Positions 35,397 to 48,512 of a stretch of 64,000 bases of DNA are shown piece after piece. The DNA is taken from NCBI GenBank assembly GCA_002633005.1, contig NMRA01000004.1:1963935-2027934 (forward strand). The letters run 5' to 3'. The notes beneath the pieces are model-generated. The model had not been told where the DNA came from, made no database searches, and saw only the letters and a list, made by a program, of their open reading frames with translations. The position numbers were made by a program, and so were the translations under genes. This DNA is from Phoronis australis (Eukaryota; Phoronida; Phoronidae). Numbering within the stretch: position 1 is the first letter of the stretch; every line of letters begins with the position of its first letter.

Positions 35397-38300
35397 ATCC
35401 CCACAGTTGTCGTTTAAGGACGTTATTGAGGAGCGTTAACTCAAAGTCAATTACCAGAAAAACTGGGCTGTGTCAACCAGAAATAGTATATATATTACCA
35501 ACCCAACGCAAGTATAGCAAAATTTATCATTTCGGTGCTATTTTTGGTTAGATGTCGCTTGACAAAAAGGTTTTGAAATCACACAGCTTTCTCACAACTG
35601 GTCCACTCAAAATAATTTATGCGCCAACAATTCGCTAAAAACCATAGGCTCTGATAGATTCTGAACTGGTACTGCCAGTTGAGAACAAGAAGTGTTTCTA
35701 CGCCATCTTTCATCGAGAACTCGGCATTCCGAAGATACATTATCTATAGTACGGAGCGGTGTAAAGCCATTCTAAATGTAAAAAAGCATCCTTATTGAAA
35801 ATCTGCTAGTGTAATATCTTATGCAAGTTTGCTGGTGGTGAAAGTGCCACCTGGTGTAGAAAAAGGAATGACACGGCTTCAAGCAGTACTTTACTTGTTC
35901 GTGCATGTCTTATTAAAGTTAAGACAGTGTCAGTGATTTAATGAGAAACAAGAAAATCAGTGCTCTTTGCCTGGTACTGGATTGCGTTAGTGCATTTAGA
36001 GATAAAAGAAGGGCCACTCATTCAAAGCCGGTAACGAATTCAAAGTTCCATAACGCAATTAAGCGACTTGTCGATTGGGATGTGGTTTATTGTGAGTGAT
36101 CTGTGTCGTGAGTCTAAGAAGATGCTGCTCGTGCTAACACGCGACACAAGATGGTAACAAAAGAGGGACTGCTCACTGATAAAATTGAAATTGACCTTGG
36201 TCGACATTCAATGCTAGTCTGCACAAAGGTTGGATACTTATTAACGAGTAAGTAAGTAAGTTTTAGTTACTATCTTTCAATGAAAAATCAATGGAAATTA
36301 GTACTCAATGCATACAAGTAATTACCTAGAAGCTGGATTTATCGTAATACCTTACCCTCAAAATATAGATATGGATACCTAGTTTGTTCAGTTATATGAA
36401 ATAGTCAGCGAAATATTGTGAAATAACAAAAATGCGATAATTGTGGTACTAATTTCCATAAAAAGCACAAGTGGGACATTTTTCAACTTGTTAACATCAA
36501 TGTCAATTGTCCCCACCAAACTTCCTTCAGGAAAAAAGCAATTTAGAAATTGATGTCTGGAGGTTCACGGGATGTCATTTTCCGACTAGAAAAATGTATG
36601 AAATTGTAACAGCTTGTGACAGCAATATTTCGCGGGACTAGCCTCGAAAGCTTGCACTGGGAAGTTCCGGTTGACTGCTCGACTGAGTTTGATAGAGGTT
36701 TGCAGTTTTCAAATCTAGCCTAATTTCATTGCTTCATTCTCATTTTGTCACTTCTGTTCACCAAGTAAGAAGTTTTGAGGTACAGTTCCAGACTACCACT
36801 GATTTCTCGGCAACACCAAACCCGACTGGTCATTACTTATACGCACCAACAGGTGGCACTGGCTGGATGCTGGAAAGGTCTGGCGTCTGCCATCTTTTCA
36901 GCTCCAGTCTTGGAGCCACGTTCGACAACCTATCAAACGTCATGTAAGGAGTTTTTCAACAAGAGTTTTTGGGTGTTAAAATCCTGTTTTTTACGAAAGA
37001 GAAGTGAAGTTTGGGTTCTGAGTGTTTGTTACGCAATTATAAATGAAAAGTATAGATCCAACTAGAGTAACTTTCAAAAAACTACTCGTTTATTTATTTA
37101 CATAGCTAGTTGTGTGGATATTTATGCATGTATATATTATTCCTGTTTTCAATTGTGTCTGTAAAATGACCAGTATTGATATCTGTAGTATTTACCTATA
37201 CCCGTGAAATAAAAGTTACAAAATGAAAAGCTCACCATGTAAAGGAATCCAAGCCAATACTTTGAGTTACTGACTGTGTACATTGTACATGGCAGTTCTC
37301 ACGATCTTGGTGGACTGTCTCACTTTTTGATTTATTTTTTGCCATCCTGCCGCACTATCGAAATATCCTGCTTTTCGACACACGCCTTTGACATATTATC
37401 ACTTACTAGTGTAGTTTCACACGCAGTTACCACTTCCAATTAAAATCAAAAGTCGTCGAACGATTTTGAGTGTTAAGTCTTCCGTTCGACAAAAAACGGC
37501 ATCGGGACATATTTGTGTCAGTGTGGCAGCGAACACTTCACCATTTCGTTTTGGCATAGACCCAGATGTCTCGCCTTTTATCCGCAAGTCCCGCTTTTCA
37601 ATCCAGTTTACCTGCTGTCGAATGTTGACCGTGACGACTATGCAACAGGTGCTCAAAATAACATTGTCTCTTCGTTATGAATATTGTCATTTTTCAGAGT
37701 TCAATTTCTTTAGTAAAATATCAATCTTAAAACGTGTTCCAATGCCTCTTGTTTACGGAAACATACACTACATGTATCGCAATCACTAATTTTACTTTCT
37801 GTGGAAATGAGTTTATTTCTAAACTTCTATGGAAATCCTACATTGCATCCAATGCAACGAGCTATCCACAGTTTATTTAAAAAATACACCTTGGGTATTT
37901 ACCCATTTTTATCTATCAAAAATCCCTTATCTCAAATTTTCGGATAGGCGGTTGGAGTAATTAGTTTATTCAAGTTTTTCTTGTAAATGTTATCGCAACT
38001 TGAATTTTTACTGTAGTATGTGATTTTATCAATTCGATTTTCTATTTTTATCCAGCTAAACAAGGTCAAATCCAGCTTTAAGACAACAAGGCGTCAAACA
38101 AAACAGCAAATCGATTCACTAATCTTGTCTAATTCATTCCCTGACCATATGTTTATGACAAACGTCTAAACCGAGGCATGCGGACTGATGCTCCCAACAG
38201 GATTTCGGCGTGTCGTCCATCGTCCTTTCACATATCTCATGCAGGGGAGTGCTCCTATGTGGAAATGGATGATGACTGACAAGCAGAAATCTGTGTGTGG

Positions 38301-41300
38301 GCATCAGTGCGCATGCCAGTTGTTATAAAGAAGACGTGTTACCCCACAAGTGTATGCAAACTCTGGACTTACGTAAACAAGTAGGCTAGAATATAGTACG
38401 ACCATCCAAAACACTTTCGGAAAACCTGATGCAGCTTTCTAAAGCAACACAAACGAAACTTTTCAGCAGTCGTTGATGACCCGCGTAACATTATCAAACG
38501 ATTTTTCACTGAAAACAATGTCTATTCGTCTGATGCTCGGTTACATTCTCATTAAGAGATTGTAAGTATTATTGTCAGGTGGATACTAAACCAGATGTTG
38601 CCTATTAACAGAAATAAACTGAGACTAAATGATTTTTGTTAATAATAATGATTTGCAACCATTGGCAAACCTAAACAAATTGGAAGGACAAGATTGAGAG
38701 CTGCTTTAAATGTTCGCTAAATTAGCAAGCGAACTGACTCTTAGCTGGGTAAAAATGAAAATCGATCAGAATCTCTCTCTCTCATGTAAAAGGTCTCATG
38801 ATATTTCTTACCGTGTTAGGATGGCATTTCCGTCACCAACAAGGTCATCAAAACCATCAGCGACTCTAGAAAACACCTCAAGAAAATGCTTTATTAGGGT
38901 TGGCCAAACCTGTGGACTCGAAAACGACGAATGCACGCATTGCTTACGACTCGAGTTGTCAGCTCATTCGGCCAAATTTCTAAATCTGATGGGAATGGCA
39001 ATGTTTTAAAGCCCAAAGCACTTGTGTTAATATTCAGCATTGACAACTAACAACGCCAAAATGCATCTTAAATAGCCGAGCATACAATAATAGTGTGCAG
39101 GATTGTATTGAACGAAAGATTCTGTACACGTGCACTGGAGCTGAATCGGTCGTCTGCGCACTGGTTGATATTCGCACAAACAGACGTGTAAATTAATACA
39201 TGTACGTCAAACACAACGGAGAGTACGGAGCAGACGATAATTACCTGCCTATCTCCTTATCGTCGAATTCCCGCAAGCAAAACTGTGTTTTAAAAATAAT
39301 CTAATTAGATCGCTAAGTACGGATTCTTTACAAAGGATCACTGGAGTGCTTCAAATGTGATACTAGTTACATTTGAAACAGTCAGAGATCTAGGCCTCGG
39401 AGACATGAGCCCTTATCTTCAAGCTTCGCTATTATTTCATAAGCCGCACAGTTATAACTCAATCTAACAGCTTTTATAAATGAGAAAGTAACGCAGAAGC
39501 ACAGCAATGCCTGTCTAATCGAACTATGATAGAGAACCCTCTATTTAACTCGCATAATCTTCAATAATGTTATTAGATTATGTCAGTTCGATTTTCTACA
39601 GTCAGTAAGCACGTAGCTCTTTCCACACTTAGAAGCAGACGGTTTTGGCAGGATGTTAGTTGGCGCCGAACTTCAACCAACTGCTATGAGGATTACTAGA
39701 AAGTGAGTATATTTTCGCTTTTTGAATTTGTTAGTATCAGTGCTCTGAAGATGAACATTGGATCGTACAAATTTACCACGCATAAATAGAACGCTGGGGA
39801 GGGGAGGTTAATGATGGACATAAAAAACGAAGCTTAATGCAAACTAATTTACATATAGGTCTTTCAAAAAATATTAAAAACTGCCGTAAACCCAGCATCT
39901 GTCATCTTTTGACATAGTTCACTTGCGCTTATAAAACGAGTTTTAACAGTTTATTGTTGCTTGAAATCAGGCTTAACAAGTTGGCTTGGCACGGCAGGTC
40001 ATCATATGCGCCTAGTTGTAGTAGTCAGTTAGCCATGAGCTGTAGGAACCATTTCGTGAGCACTTTAACCTGGTAATCTACTTTATCCTTGTAGGGTTAA
40101 ATAAAGCACTTTGTATTCACTGTCTAAAAGCACCCAACAATTTTCTGTAAAAAACTGATGGATTAAACTATCACACTTGTTGAACATTAGAAAGCACTGT
40201 AAACAATTATCCACTTACAGACTGTGAAACCCATTTATCATACCCACGGAAGATGCAGATTGTATATCTACCGCGGGTACCAGAGTAAGAAATCCTTGGC
40301 TGACAGACAAAAATACATTTAAAACGGTTTAGCTGAAGTTACTTAAGTCGATCTTAAACATGATCATGAAAACTCAGGCAAAGAAAATCTGTTAGCATCC
40401 AAAACATACGCAGGAATATTTTGTGTAGTGTTTCCAGGGGTCTGGAACTAATGAAAGTGGCGAGGACTTAATCAGTCAAGTGCAACCTAGAATTAAAAAA
40501 ATGAGTGAATTATGCTCTTTTTATTTTGACAAAAAGTTATGTTATATTCAAAGCATATCTTTTGAAAACTTGTTTTAACAGAGCTGGTCTGCGCTAAAAT
40601 TCAATTTGTTCTGATTTTTGCAAAAAACAAAACCAAGAAGTATCCTTATTCATTTTGCCAGCGGTGTAACCACAGTTAAATTGTTTTCAATCTGAGTTAT
40701 TAAAAATGAACGATTAATAATAAAATTTAAGTAAAAACCTAAAGTACTGGGTGAACTGACACAACAGCAAGGAGGATTGAAATCCTATTTGTCATTTTTC
40801 ATTTTATCCGCAACAATCCCATTCAGCAGACACATAATTGGGAATTTAAATCAGCGGGAGACCAACATAATGTGTGTGGTTGTTAACCATGTCTTCTGCA
40901 GAGAGTACCAAACGTAATGCTATTTTATGGAAATGCATCAATGTTTATGAAACCACAAGCACAGTTTTGCGTTATTTTTACACTTCTAAAATATACAATT
41001 CGCTACCAAAGCAACATTTAAGCACAGTATCACAGAAAACCAATGCTTTACCAACTTCACAAAAAGCCTATTTTTCAAGGAATTTTCATCACTTCTTCGA
41101 ATATGATAAAATTCAGTGAAATGTCGAGTCGACAATAGTTATATAGCATTTTCTGTCTACACTAAAAGATTGGCAATTTACAATTGGTAAAAACTGTGCA
41201 CTGATGAGGTACAATAAACTGGTAAATGTTGATCACTACACAGTTGGTGGCCTTTTTGCATGTCTCTATGAATATGGATTAACACCACGTTGTACCTCAC

Positions 41301-41831
41301 ATCGTTTATATTTTCATGGGGACCAGCCCAACTGTTTGAAAAGTGTTACTTTTTACTGTAAAGGACTTGTACTTCAGTGTGGAGAAGGGGCGTAGGAGGC
41401 CAGGGGAGGAAATTGATGTCGGACAAGTGGCAGGATTTGAAAAAGTTGTGTGTTGAATTGGCATGTTTCTTTGGCCCTGTAGTGTGTACTGATTTTGATA
41501 TGGCGCGTGTATTTCTAATAAAAATCGACGAAAACCAATCCAGAATATTATTGCTGTACGGTTTGCCATTCTTTTTCCTACTGAATGCCTCACAATGGTT
41601 TTTGAAGGTTAAATTATGATCACTCCTCTTCTTATACTCCTTCAGTTGAAGCAGCCTCAAAACCATAATAAATTCCTTACATAGTGTAAACTTCAAGTCG
41701 ATTCAGGTATTTGCAATGTGATGAAGTTTTTTTATTTACCTATAAGGAGTTTAATGTGATCAGCAGTATTTCAACGCGCTTTTTAGATATCTTTTATCGA
41801 TAATTGTACACGAACTCCAAATTTCAGCATT
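35397..41831. other. Long non-coding stretch, no gene recognised
   Basis: Frames up to about 107 codons occur (for example 37466-37789) but none shows a known domain. Only the dispersed repeat at 36.4 kb and a short AAGT run were identified. Confidence 0.5.
36422..36598 (+). repeat. Dispersed repeat, copy 2
   Basis: This is the same-orientation partner of 19855-20016. Best similarity is around 36445-36497, then a GGG..ATTTT.CGACT segment near 36580. Confidence 0.5.
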
Positions 41832-41903
41832 TTGTTACATTTCACCACATTCATTGACAAACTACACAAAAGCATGCAAATTAAAATGCGGAAAAGTACA
41901 GCT

Positions 41904-42120
41904 ACGGTTGAGGTATTACATGCGGAAATAAATTTGCCAAAGGAAAATACTTACGAAAGCTTTTTAAAGGAGAATGCCACCCAGATGTGTCTCACGGACC
42001 ATCCTGGTTTTGCACCGCATCTAAACAGAGGTGTGCTTATGACGTTTTTAGGGCTGAGAAAAAGAAGTGGCGAAAACATCCTACACCCAGGGGACCAAAG
42101 AGAAGCCTGACAAACGAGTC
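41904..42120 (+). pseudogene. Fragment resembling the P2X7-like C-terminal domain
   Basis: The + frame contains QMCLTDHPGFAPHLNRGVL, which resembles the CxTxHPGFxxxCLNxxVL block of the P2X7-type intracellular domain, a module present in many copies in invertebrate genomes. The rest of the domain is absent. A shift near 42040 opens a second frame with DVFRAEKKKWRKH. The match is short, and the segment overlaps the left end of the TTAA-bounded element, so this call is tentative. Confidence 0.3.
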
Positions 42121-42607
42121 AGTCATCAAACAGATTATATAAAACCTTATGTTCTCATGCCTTGAATTATTTGTAATTGTTTATGTTTTCATGGCCAACT
42201 GCAATTCCCCATAATAAAAAACTGTTCAACAACCTAACCGACGAAATGCAGGCCACTGACAGACACGAAGAAGTTTCATGGCCTCATACTTGGTATTAAC
42301 GGCGTACTTTTCATCAGTTCGTGACTACCGCGAGCCACATTCGAAGCATTTTATGCTCTCGAGGAAAAGAACGATATACCCGCTTTGTTCGCTGCTTCAT
42401 AGTTCGCACAAGCGGGAACGATACACCACACCATAGCGGCACTCACTCTACAGATGAACCACTGACGTCGCTGCGTCGTTTCTCGCCTTCCTCACAGGTT
42501 GACGGGACACCTCTTGGGGAGGTAAGATCGACCGCATACGAGGTGATGCGGCTATAAACCGATTAAGACAGTAAAAAGCTAATTAAATCGGGTGGCATTC
42601 TCCTTTA
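41965..42607. mobile_element. TTAA-bounded inverted-repeat element
   Basis: TTAAAGGAGAATGCCACCC at the left and its exact complement at the right enclose about 640 bp. The repeat is perfect over about 20 bases and begins with TTAA on both sides, the target site of piggyBac-type and some other transposons. No transposase is present. The left end overlaps the P2X7-like peptide, which weakens one of the two calls. A third, lone end-like sequence is at 52292-52306. Confidence 0.45.
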
Positions 42608-42996
42608 AAGTTCCTACACCTCAGAGCTTACTGACTATATAACCTGCCTTTTCTTTTCAAGCGCAGGACCACCTTCCGTAGACGCAAGATACTCGATAGT
42701 AAAGCCAGCCCAGTTCTCTTGTAATTTTCACTAATATTGCTTAAAGTTTAATACGAAAATTATGATATATAATAATCGGAGTTAAGCCCAGAGAGCATTG
42801 CGTTCTGTCGCAAAGACTTGTGTGACTTCGTTTTCCTTAAACTAATCTTACTCCACAGAATGCAGTCAAGAAATCATCAATACGGGTCTGTTTTCATACT
42901 GTCGAATGTGCTTTTGTGATAGCTATAGGTTTGAATAGCTGACTTTCGAAATAGCCGCTCCTTATTGAAATTGACTAGACGGCCAGGCAGCGATCA

Positions 42997-43147
42997 GCCT
43001 CCCTTTCAATAACGCTAGGACCTCGCTAAAACGCAAGACTTCGCGAAATCACGTGAGACATTGCCGTGTATTTCAAATGAGTACACGTGACATTGACTAG
43101 ATTTTAGCTAGGTCCTAGCGTAGGTCCTAGCGTTACTGAACGCACGC
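42997..43147. mobile_element. MITE family 1, copy 3
   Basis: The same ends as copy 1 are present (GCCTCCC..., ...GAACGCACGC) with the interior AAGACTTCGCG. The right side has TAGGTCCTAGCGTAGGTCC, a short internal duplication of the end sequence. Length is about 151 bp. Confidence 0.75.
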
Positions 43148-43371
43148 CAGATCTTTGGTGAACAATAGTATCTCATCTGGAAGGGAGGTTTCAACCTATT
43201 GGCATGAAACCGTTTTAACACATATCCTGCCATTGTAATGCCGGAACTTTTGCACTTCTGGGCGAAAGGGTGTTCTAATGTCTAAAGAAAAAGACATACC
43301 TTTTCAAATATCAATGGATTAACAACTGGACATCATGTTCCATACATTTCCCAATGCCAAGAATTCTTTAT

Positions 43372-43430
43372 GACAAAGTCAGTGGCTGCGGCTGATAAAG
43401 CGAGAGAATTTCGATCCCAGCCAGTGTCAA
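43372..43430 (+). repeat. Possible tRNA-derived SINE fragment
   Basis: AAAGTCAGTGGCTG resembles an A box, and about 35 bases later TTTCGATCCCAGCC resembles a B box. The structure is weaker than at 46847. Confidence 0.3.
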
Positions 43431-46027
43431 AAAATTAAAATAAATTAGTAAACTTAAACTTATCACACAATAGGAGGGGCTGATAGTGGAATTTGTTCCT
43501 CGACTTTTAAATTAATGAACCACAATGTAGTAATTGAATTTCTGTGTCCGCCAAATCTGAGTCGAGATCCTCGCTGGTTCTCTGCGTGTCCTCTAGGAGG
43601 TAGGAAACACGCGTATCACTCAGCAGCACGCGTTTTATCACTAATTGATGTGATCTAGGCAGTCAGTGGTTAGCTTTACAACAACAAAGAAGAATGACGG
43701 ACTGCAAACGATTTTTAGCCTCGTCAGCATCTTTGCGCACCAAGTTTTCTCTACCGTGGCAATAACTTCCCGAAAGACCGAGCACAGTTATGTGCGACCT
43801 TGGCAGTTTATGAAGTTGACATCGGTAGCCGAAAAGAGCTCTTTATCTGGAATGTCAACAGGCTACGAAAAATGCACACCGAAAAGGCACAACAATTACT
43901 ACAATTTTCCGATTCACATTTCTTGAACGTATCACAATAATATAAAGCACCGATTTGTCTGAACAACACACCACAAACTGCTATTTCACATTTACACTTC
44001 ATCCATCAGTCATGCCAGTTTGTTTATGTATTAGGCGGTACCTATTCACAATTGAACTAGCCAATTTGAAAGGCCGGTGTAAACAATTTTCCCGTGGAAA
44101 TTTAAATGATACCTGCGTGACCCCTTCCCCCTAGCGGGCACGCAGGGAACCAAGTCGAGATCAATTGGGCGTCACTTACGTGCTCGTATTATTCTAGAGA
44201 GCGCTATTTCGGATATTGCACTAAAAAAATCTCTACCACAGGAGACATTCAAGAGAATGCTGTCGCTTTTTATTGATCAAGAAAAGTTGGTAGCAAAAAT
44301 GCAATTACACACGAGGTTGTACTTTAAGAAATGGTTGAAAGAGTGAAGTATTTAAGTTGGTAAAATACATAGCACGTTTCAAAAACAAAGGTCATGTGTA
44401 GGAAGTGGAAATATAGATGATCGGATATATTGATCATGAGTGGAGGTGTCTGCCAATTAAGTGTTATTACATGTTTACGCAATAACGATGTATGTCAAGA
44501 AACATAGGCTAATGACCGGGAATTAGATCCAAAAAGCTGCTACTACATCAAAGTGACATCTTTAAGCTGATGTTTGTAGCTAATATTAACGAATCCTATT
44601 ATTGATTGTATTGTAAGTGTGGGATGTGTACAATCTTTGTGTTTTTAGAGGGGAGAGGGCAAATCCACGTGTAGCTACGTACATCTTCAAAAACAATAGA
44701 GGCTACCTTTGTTGCCCAGGATAAAATTTCTTGAATAATGCTTTAGTGATAATGATAGACCCGTAAACATAATTATTTTTAAATCCTTATCAGGCAATCG
44801 TATTATTTACACATAAATGATGCCTAGATGTCTGTAATCGTCATTTCACTACTATCGCCATAATTTCCACCCTATTTTTCCACACACTTGAAAATGTTGT
44901 TATGGAAATTGCAAATCCCGTTTCTCTATTTAAGTAACAGCAAAAGCGTATCTGGGATTTCTTTTCAACCCGAGAATCTCGCAGTTAAAAAGAAGAAGTA
45001 AGCATTTCTTATGAAAATAAAATTCTTCTTTTTAGATGGCCTACCTCTCGGGCTTAAAACTTATATCTTGAATTTCAATAAATTTGCACGTTGCGAATTT
45101 GAAAGGACCTTTACCGGTGTCCTTTGTGACACCCTTAGTACGAAGACAGTGGAACCTATTAGTGTTCTCATAAGTGCGCAGCTGTTTGTTTCCAACAAAA
45201 TTATCAAAGCGCTCTGAAGTAATATTTATCAGTTCCTGAATAGCCGTATATCAGGATGTGTTTTTTCTTAAACCGAATCAATACAGTCCATTAAATGTTA
45301 TTTTATCTAAAAAAGTTATCGTCAAACAAGACACATCTAAAGCAATACTTGGCATAATTGCCTGACATCCGAATATACTTGGAAATTCATTTTCCTTTTT
45401 AGCAATATTCAGCCAACAACTGAAACCAACTTTCGTTTGTTGCGCGATTGGTCGTTGCCATTTATTTCTTGAAAGTTCATATAATGCAATTACAGGGTGA
45501 GAAAAAGTCGGGGAGCGTTTTTTGATGAAAACAGTGCGCAGGTGCCCGCGGACTAGTGTCTGGCCACGATTTTTATACAATTTTATATAAATGATTGTTT
45601 AAGGCAGTATCGTAACACGCAAACACGAGCATGTAATCACTTTTCTAGGATCTTATCGTTCACAAAAAATACTGCCATTGCCCCTAGATAAGTAATGAAA
45701 CTAAGTATCTGGTCCAATGTAGCATAATGAAATCCGAAATCTCTAAATGGTGAAAAGCTTGAGAAGGAAATATACTCACGTCTTCTGTCAAGCAGTCACC
45801 GTTGTAAAGCTGTTTTTATGATATTACATTCTCAGACTAGAAATGATTCCCAGACTTTGATTGTCATTGCATTAGACTAGATCCATTAATTTACGAGTCA
45901 TGGTGGGTTAGATGCAGTATGCGCGTTGGCGATTTATTGTAACCTGTTTCAATTGAAACGAAGGATGAAAACGCTATAGGTTTGTTTGGGAGGACAATTT
46001 TAGTGGTGAAAATTATCGTATTCAACA
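43431..46027. other. Non-coding stretch, no gene recognised
   Basis: Frames of up to 100 codons are present without domain similarity. No inverted-repeat element was seen. Confidence 0.5.
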
Positions 46028-46369
46028 CCAGGGCCCCAGGTCTATTCCCCCTTCTCGAAACAGAACTCGAAAATATTTTTGTTGTATTCCGTTATACTTA
46101 AATACAAACTCCTAATAATTGTCTATAATTCTGTGCTTGAAGACATTATCGTTTACATGTGCATGGATAATTCTATTTTGCGCTTGATTACCCCAGCATA
46201 AAGCTACAAGTACGACTAGAAATCTCGAGAATTTACTGAACACTCTTCTGTGTAAACCATAATGCAACGAAGCACAGAAAAATAGACAATTATCTTAAGG
46301 AGAATGGAAAATTACAAATGTATTTTCGAGTTCGATTTCGAGTGAAGAGCATAGAACTGGGCCCAGGGC
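46028..46369. mobile_element. MITE family 3, copy 2 (~340 bp)
   Basis: The left end has AGGGCCCCAGGTCTATTCCC and then AGAACTCGAAAATA. The right end is the complement of GGGCCCAGTTCTATGC then CGAACTCGAAAATA. Length and end organisation match the 28.7 kb copy, though sequence identity between the two is only moderate. Confidence 0.55.
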
Positions 46370-46846
46370 ATGTTTGTAGCGACCTAATTGTAGATAGTAT
46401 CGGCACATGACACTGACCACATAAAATAGGCACGATATTTCAAACTGCTGATCAATAGTTGTTTCACCACGTTTGCCACCGCTGATCAATAGCTATTAAA
46501 TTTCCTAATTAAAGAGCGAAAATTTGATTCAATATTTTATGATACACAGAAAGTGGCTGGTCGCTCGCTGCAGTAAACCTAATCGAAATCAGCAAAACAG
46601 AATTTGTGCTGACGCTTTCATTTAATTTCTCGTCTTTAGGGAACAATTGAACTCTCGTGATCAAATTTCTTTTAACGAAATCTGCTTTGAAAGGAACATT
46701 ATCGGGTCAGTGTCCTCAAAAGGCATTCTTGGGATTATTTGGGTAGGGTAACTTTCTTGAATTTATTTGCTCTGACTAGAGCTATAAAAAACTAAATGTG
46801 TCGTGCTTTTGTAATAGCCGGGCGGTGATCCTCGCATTTAACGTTT

Positions 46847-46915
46847 GGGATTTAGCTCCGCCAGCAGGGGGCGTTAGACTGGGATTGCGGGGGTTCCAGT
46901 TTCGATTCCGCGCTA
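46847..46915 (+). repeat. tRNA-derived SINE head
   Basis: GGGATTTAGCTC (A-box region), GCGTTAGACTGGGATTG (anticodon-arm region) and GGTTCCAGTTTCGATTCCG (B-box region) occur in tRNA order. A small insertion near the A box and a changed T arm rule out a functional tRNA. Confidence 0.5.
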
Positions 46916-47028
46916 GTGCTTACTGTATCTCAGAAAATTAACTTTCTCGCCTTTATTCTCCGTCAAAGCAGAGAATTGATTTAATGCTCATACATGTATA
47001 TCGAAAAACAATTGAAGGCTCTAACAAA

Positions 47029-47050
47029 GTAAATAAGTAAGTAAGTAAGT
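47029..47050 (+). repeat. AAGT microsatellite
   Basis: About five AAGT-type units, one with a substitution. A shorter run of the same unit is near 36247. Confidence 0.8.
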
Positions 47051-47640
47051 CATGAGACTTCAAACGACCTGGAACGCTTTTTATACGTTTACGTTTTTTC
47101 CATGCTAGCTAGTTACCAGGTTGCAATGCCAATACAGTTGCTGCCAATTTTACGTGGGCCTTCTAATTGTTCGAAGTTTTCCTAGCTACATGAATGTTTG
47201 GCCAAGGACCGCCCGGTACTTAACACGTGTAAACTACTAGGCTACTCCGCGACACGCAGTAGATAATGATTTTATCTCAAATAAAACACCAACAATAAAA
47301 GATTGTCAACGTAATCTCATTAATTTTGACAGGGTTGGCCAAAGTCCGCATTATGCAAATTACACGTGATCTGATTAATTAGTCCTGACAGTAGCAAGCA
47401 GTTGCTATGAATGGCAAAGGATTTTTAGTTCAGGGACTGTGACCACCAAAATTTATCGAGACCCTTAATTTAAAGAGACATCTTTACTCCGAACTGTACT
47501 GAATTGAGTAATACTGAAAAACAGCGGCAGGCAAGCTTTACCTACTGTAAGTCAATTGAAGACCGTCAGGCGTGCGGAATTGTCAGAAAAAAATTGTGGC
47601 AATCCTAGATATTGCAGGAATGACGTACATGTAGATGCCA

Positions 47641-47794
47641 GCCTCCCGTTCAGTAGCGCTAGGACGTCGCGACAAGACTTCGCGAGATTACGGGAGACAT
47701 TGCCGTGTATTTTAAATGAGAACACGTGACTTTGACAGTTGACTATGATCTTAGCTAGGTCCTAGCGTAGATCCTAGTGTTACTGAACGCACGC
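47641..47794. mobile_element. MITE family 1, copy 4
   Basis: The same ends as copies 1 and 3 are present (GCCTCCCGTTCAGTAGCG left, GTTACTGAACGCACGC right) with the shared interior. It also carries the near-duplicated TAGGTCCTAGCGTAGATCC at the right. Length is about 154 bp. Confidence 0.75.
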
Positions 47795-48431
47795 TTGCTT
47801 TTGAAAATCTAGTCATCTTTAGGAAATTGTTCGTTTTCACAGGGTTTGCTTTCCCGTCCACTTACTCGGGAAACGCACGTGAATGCGTTTATTCCTTAGA
47901 CCGCGAAATTCAGTACTCAAGATGGCGGACCAAACCGTGAAGTCGTGCATAGAAAATAGATGGTACCTTGTAAATCAAATTTTATTTATTCATACTGAAC
48001 ACATTTTTGTAATTGAACTAGCAGTGTGTAATTAGATGTCTAGTTGTGAACTTTGATAATACATGTAGGCTTCAAATAGATATTTCATTTACGCCACGTA
48101 GCATGCAACCTTGGAATTTTACGCTAATTTTCTCAAGTTTAAAGCCCAGAAATTGTTGATGACCACACTTCCTTGAGCAGTATTCGAGTACTTTTGACTG
48201 AGTGCATTTTGATGGTCTCCAAAGCACGAGAAATCACCAAACCGAGTAATTTATTACATCTTGCGATCGAGTAATTTAAAGGACTTTGTAAAGTTTGGTC
48301 CCACTGTTCGTACGAGTTACTTCATTGTTTGCAAGTCCGGCAAGGAAACACCGTTTTGAGCAACAACAATCGAAATATTTACTATGATTTTTTATTTACC
48401 ACTGGCCTGATATTCCAAAATCCTCGGCGGG

Positions 48432-48512
48432 ATTGCTGTGGGGCCTTAGGCGACCAGTTATGCCGCAAAGCGCGCGGCCCTGGTTTGACTCGAAACCGTA
48501 GGGTAGGCAGCA
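48432..48512 (+). repeat. Possible tRNA-derived SINE fragment
   Basis: CCTTAGGCGACCAGTT and CCCTGGTTTGACTCG sit at A-box/B-box spacing with a GC-rich middle. Pairing of the arms is poor. Confidence 0.3.

Noticed and set aside
37417..37789. Opposing 79- and 107-codon frames
   Set aside because: Neither strand shows a known domain, and both being open suggests chance.
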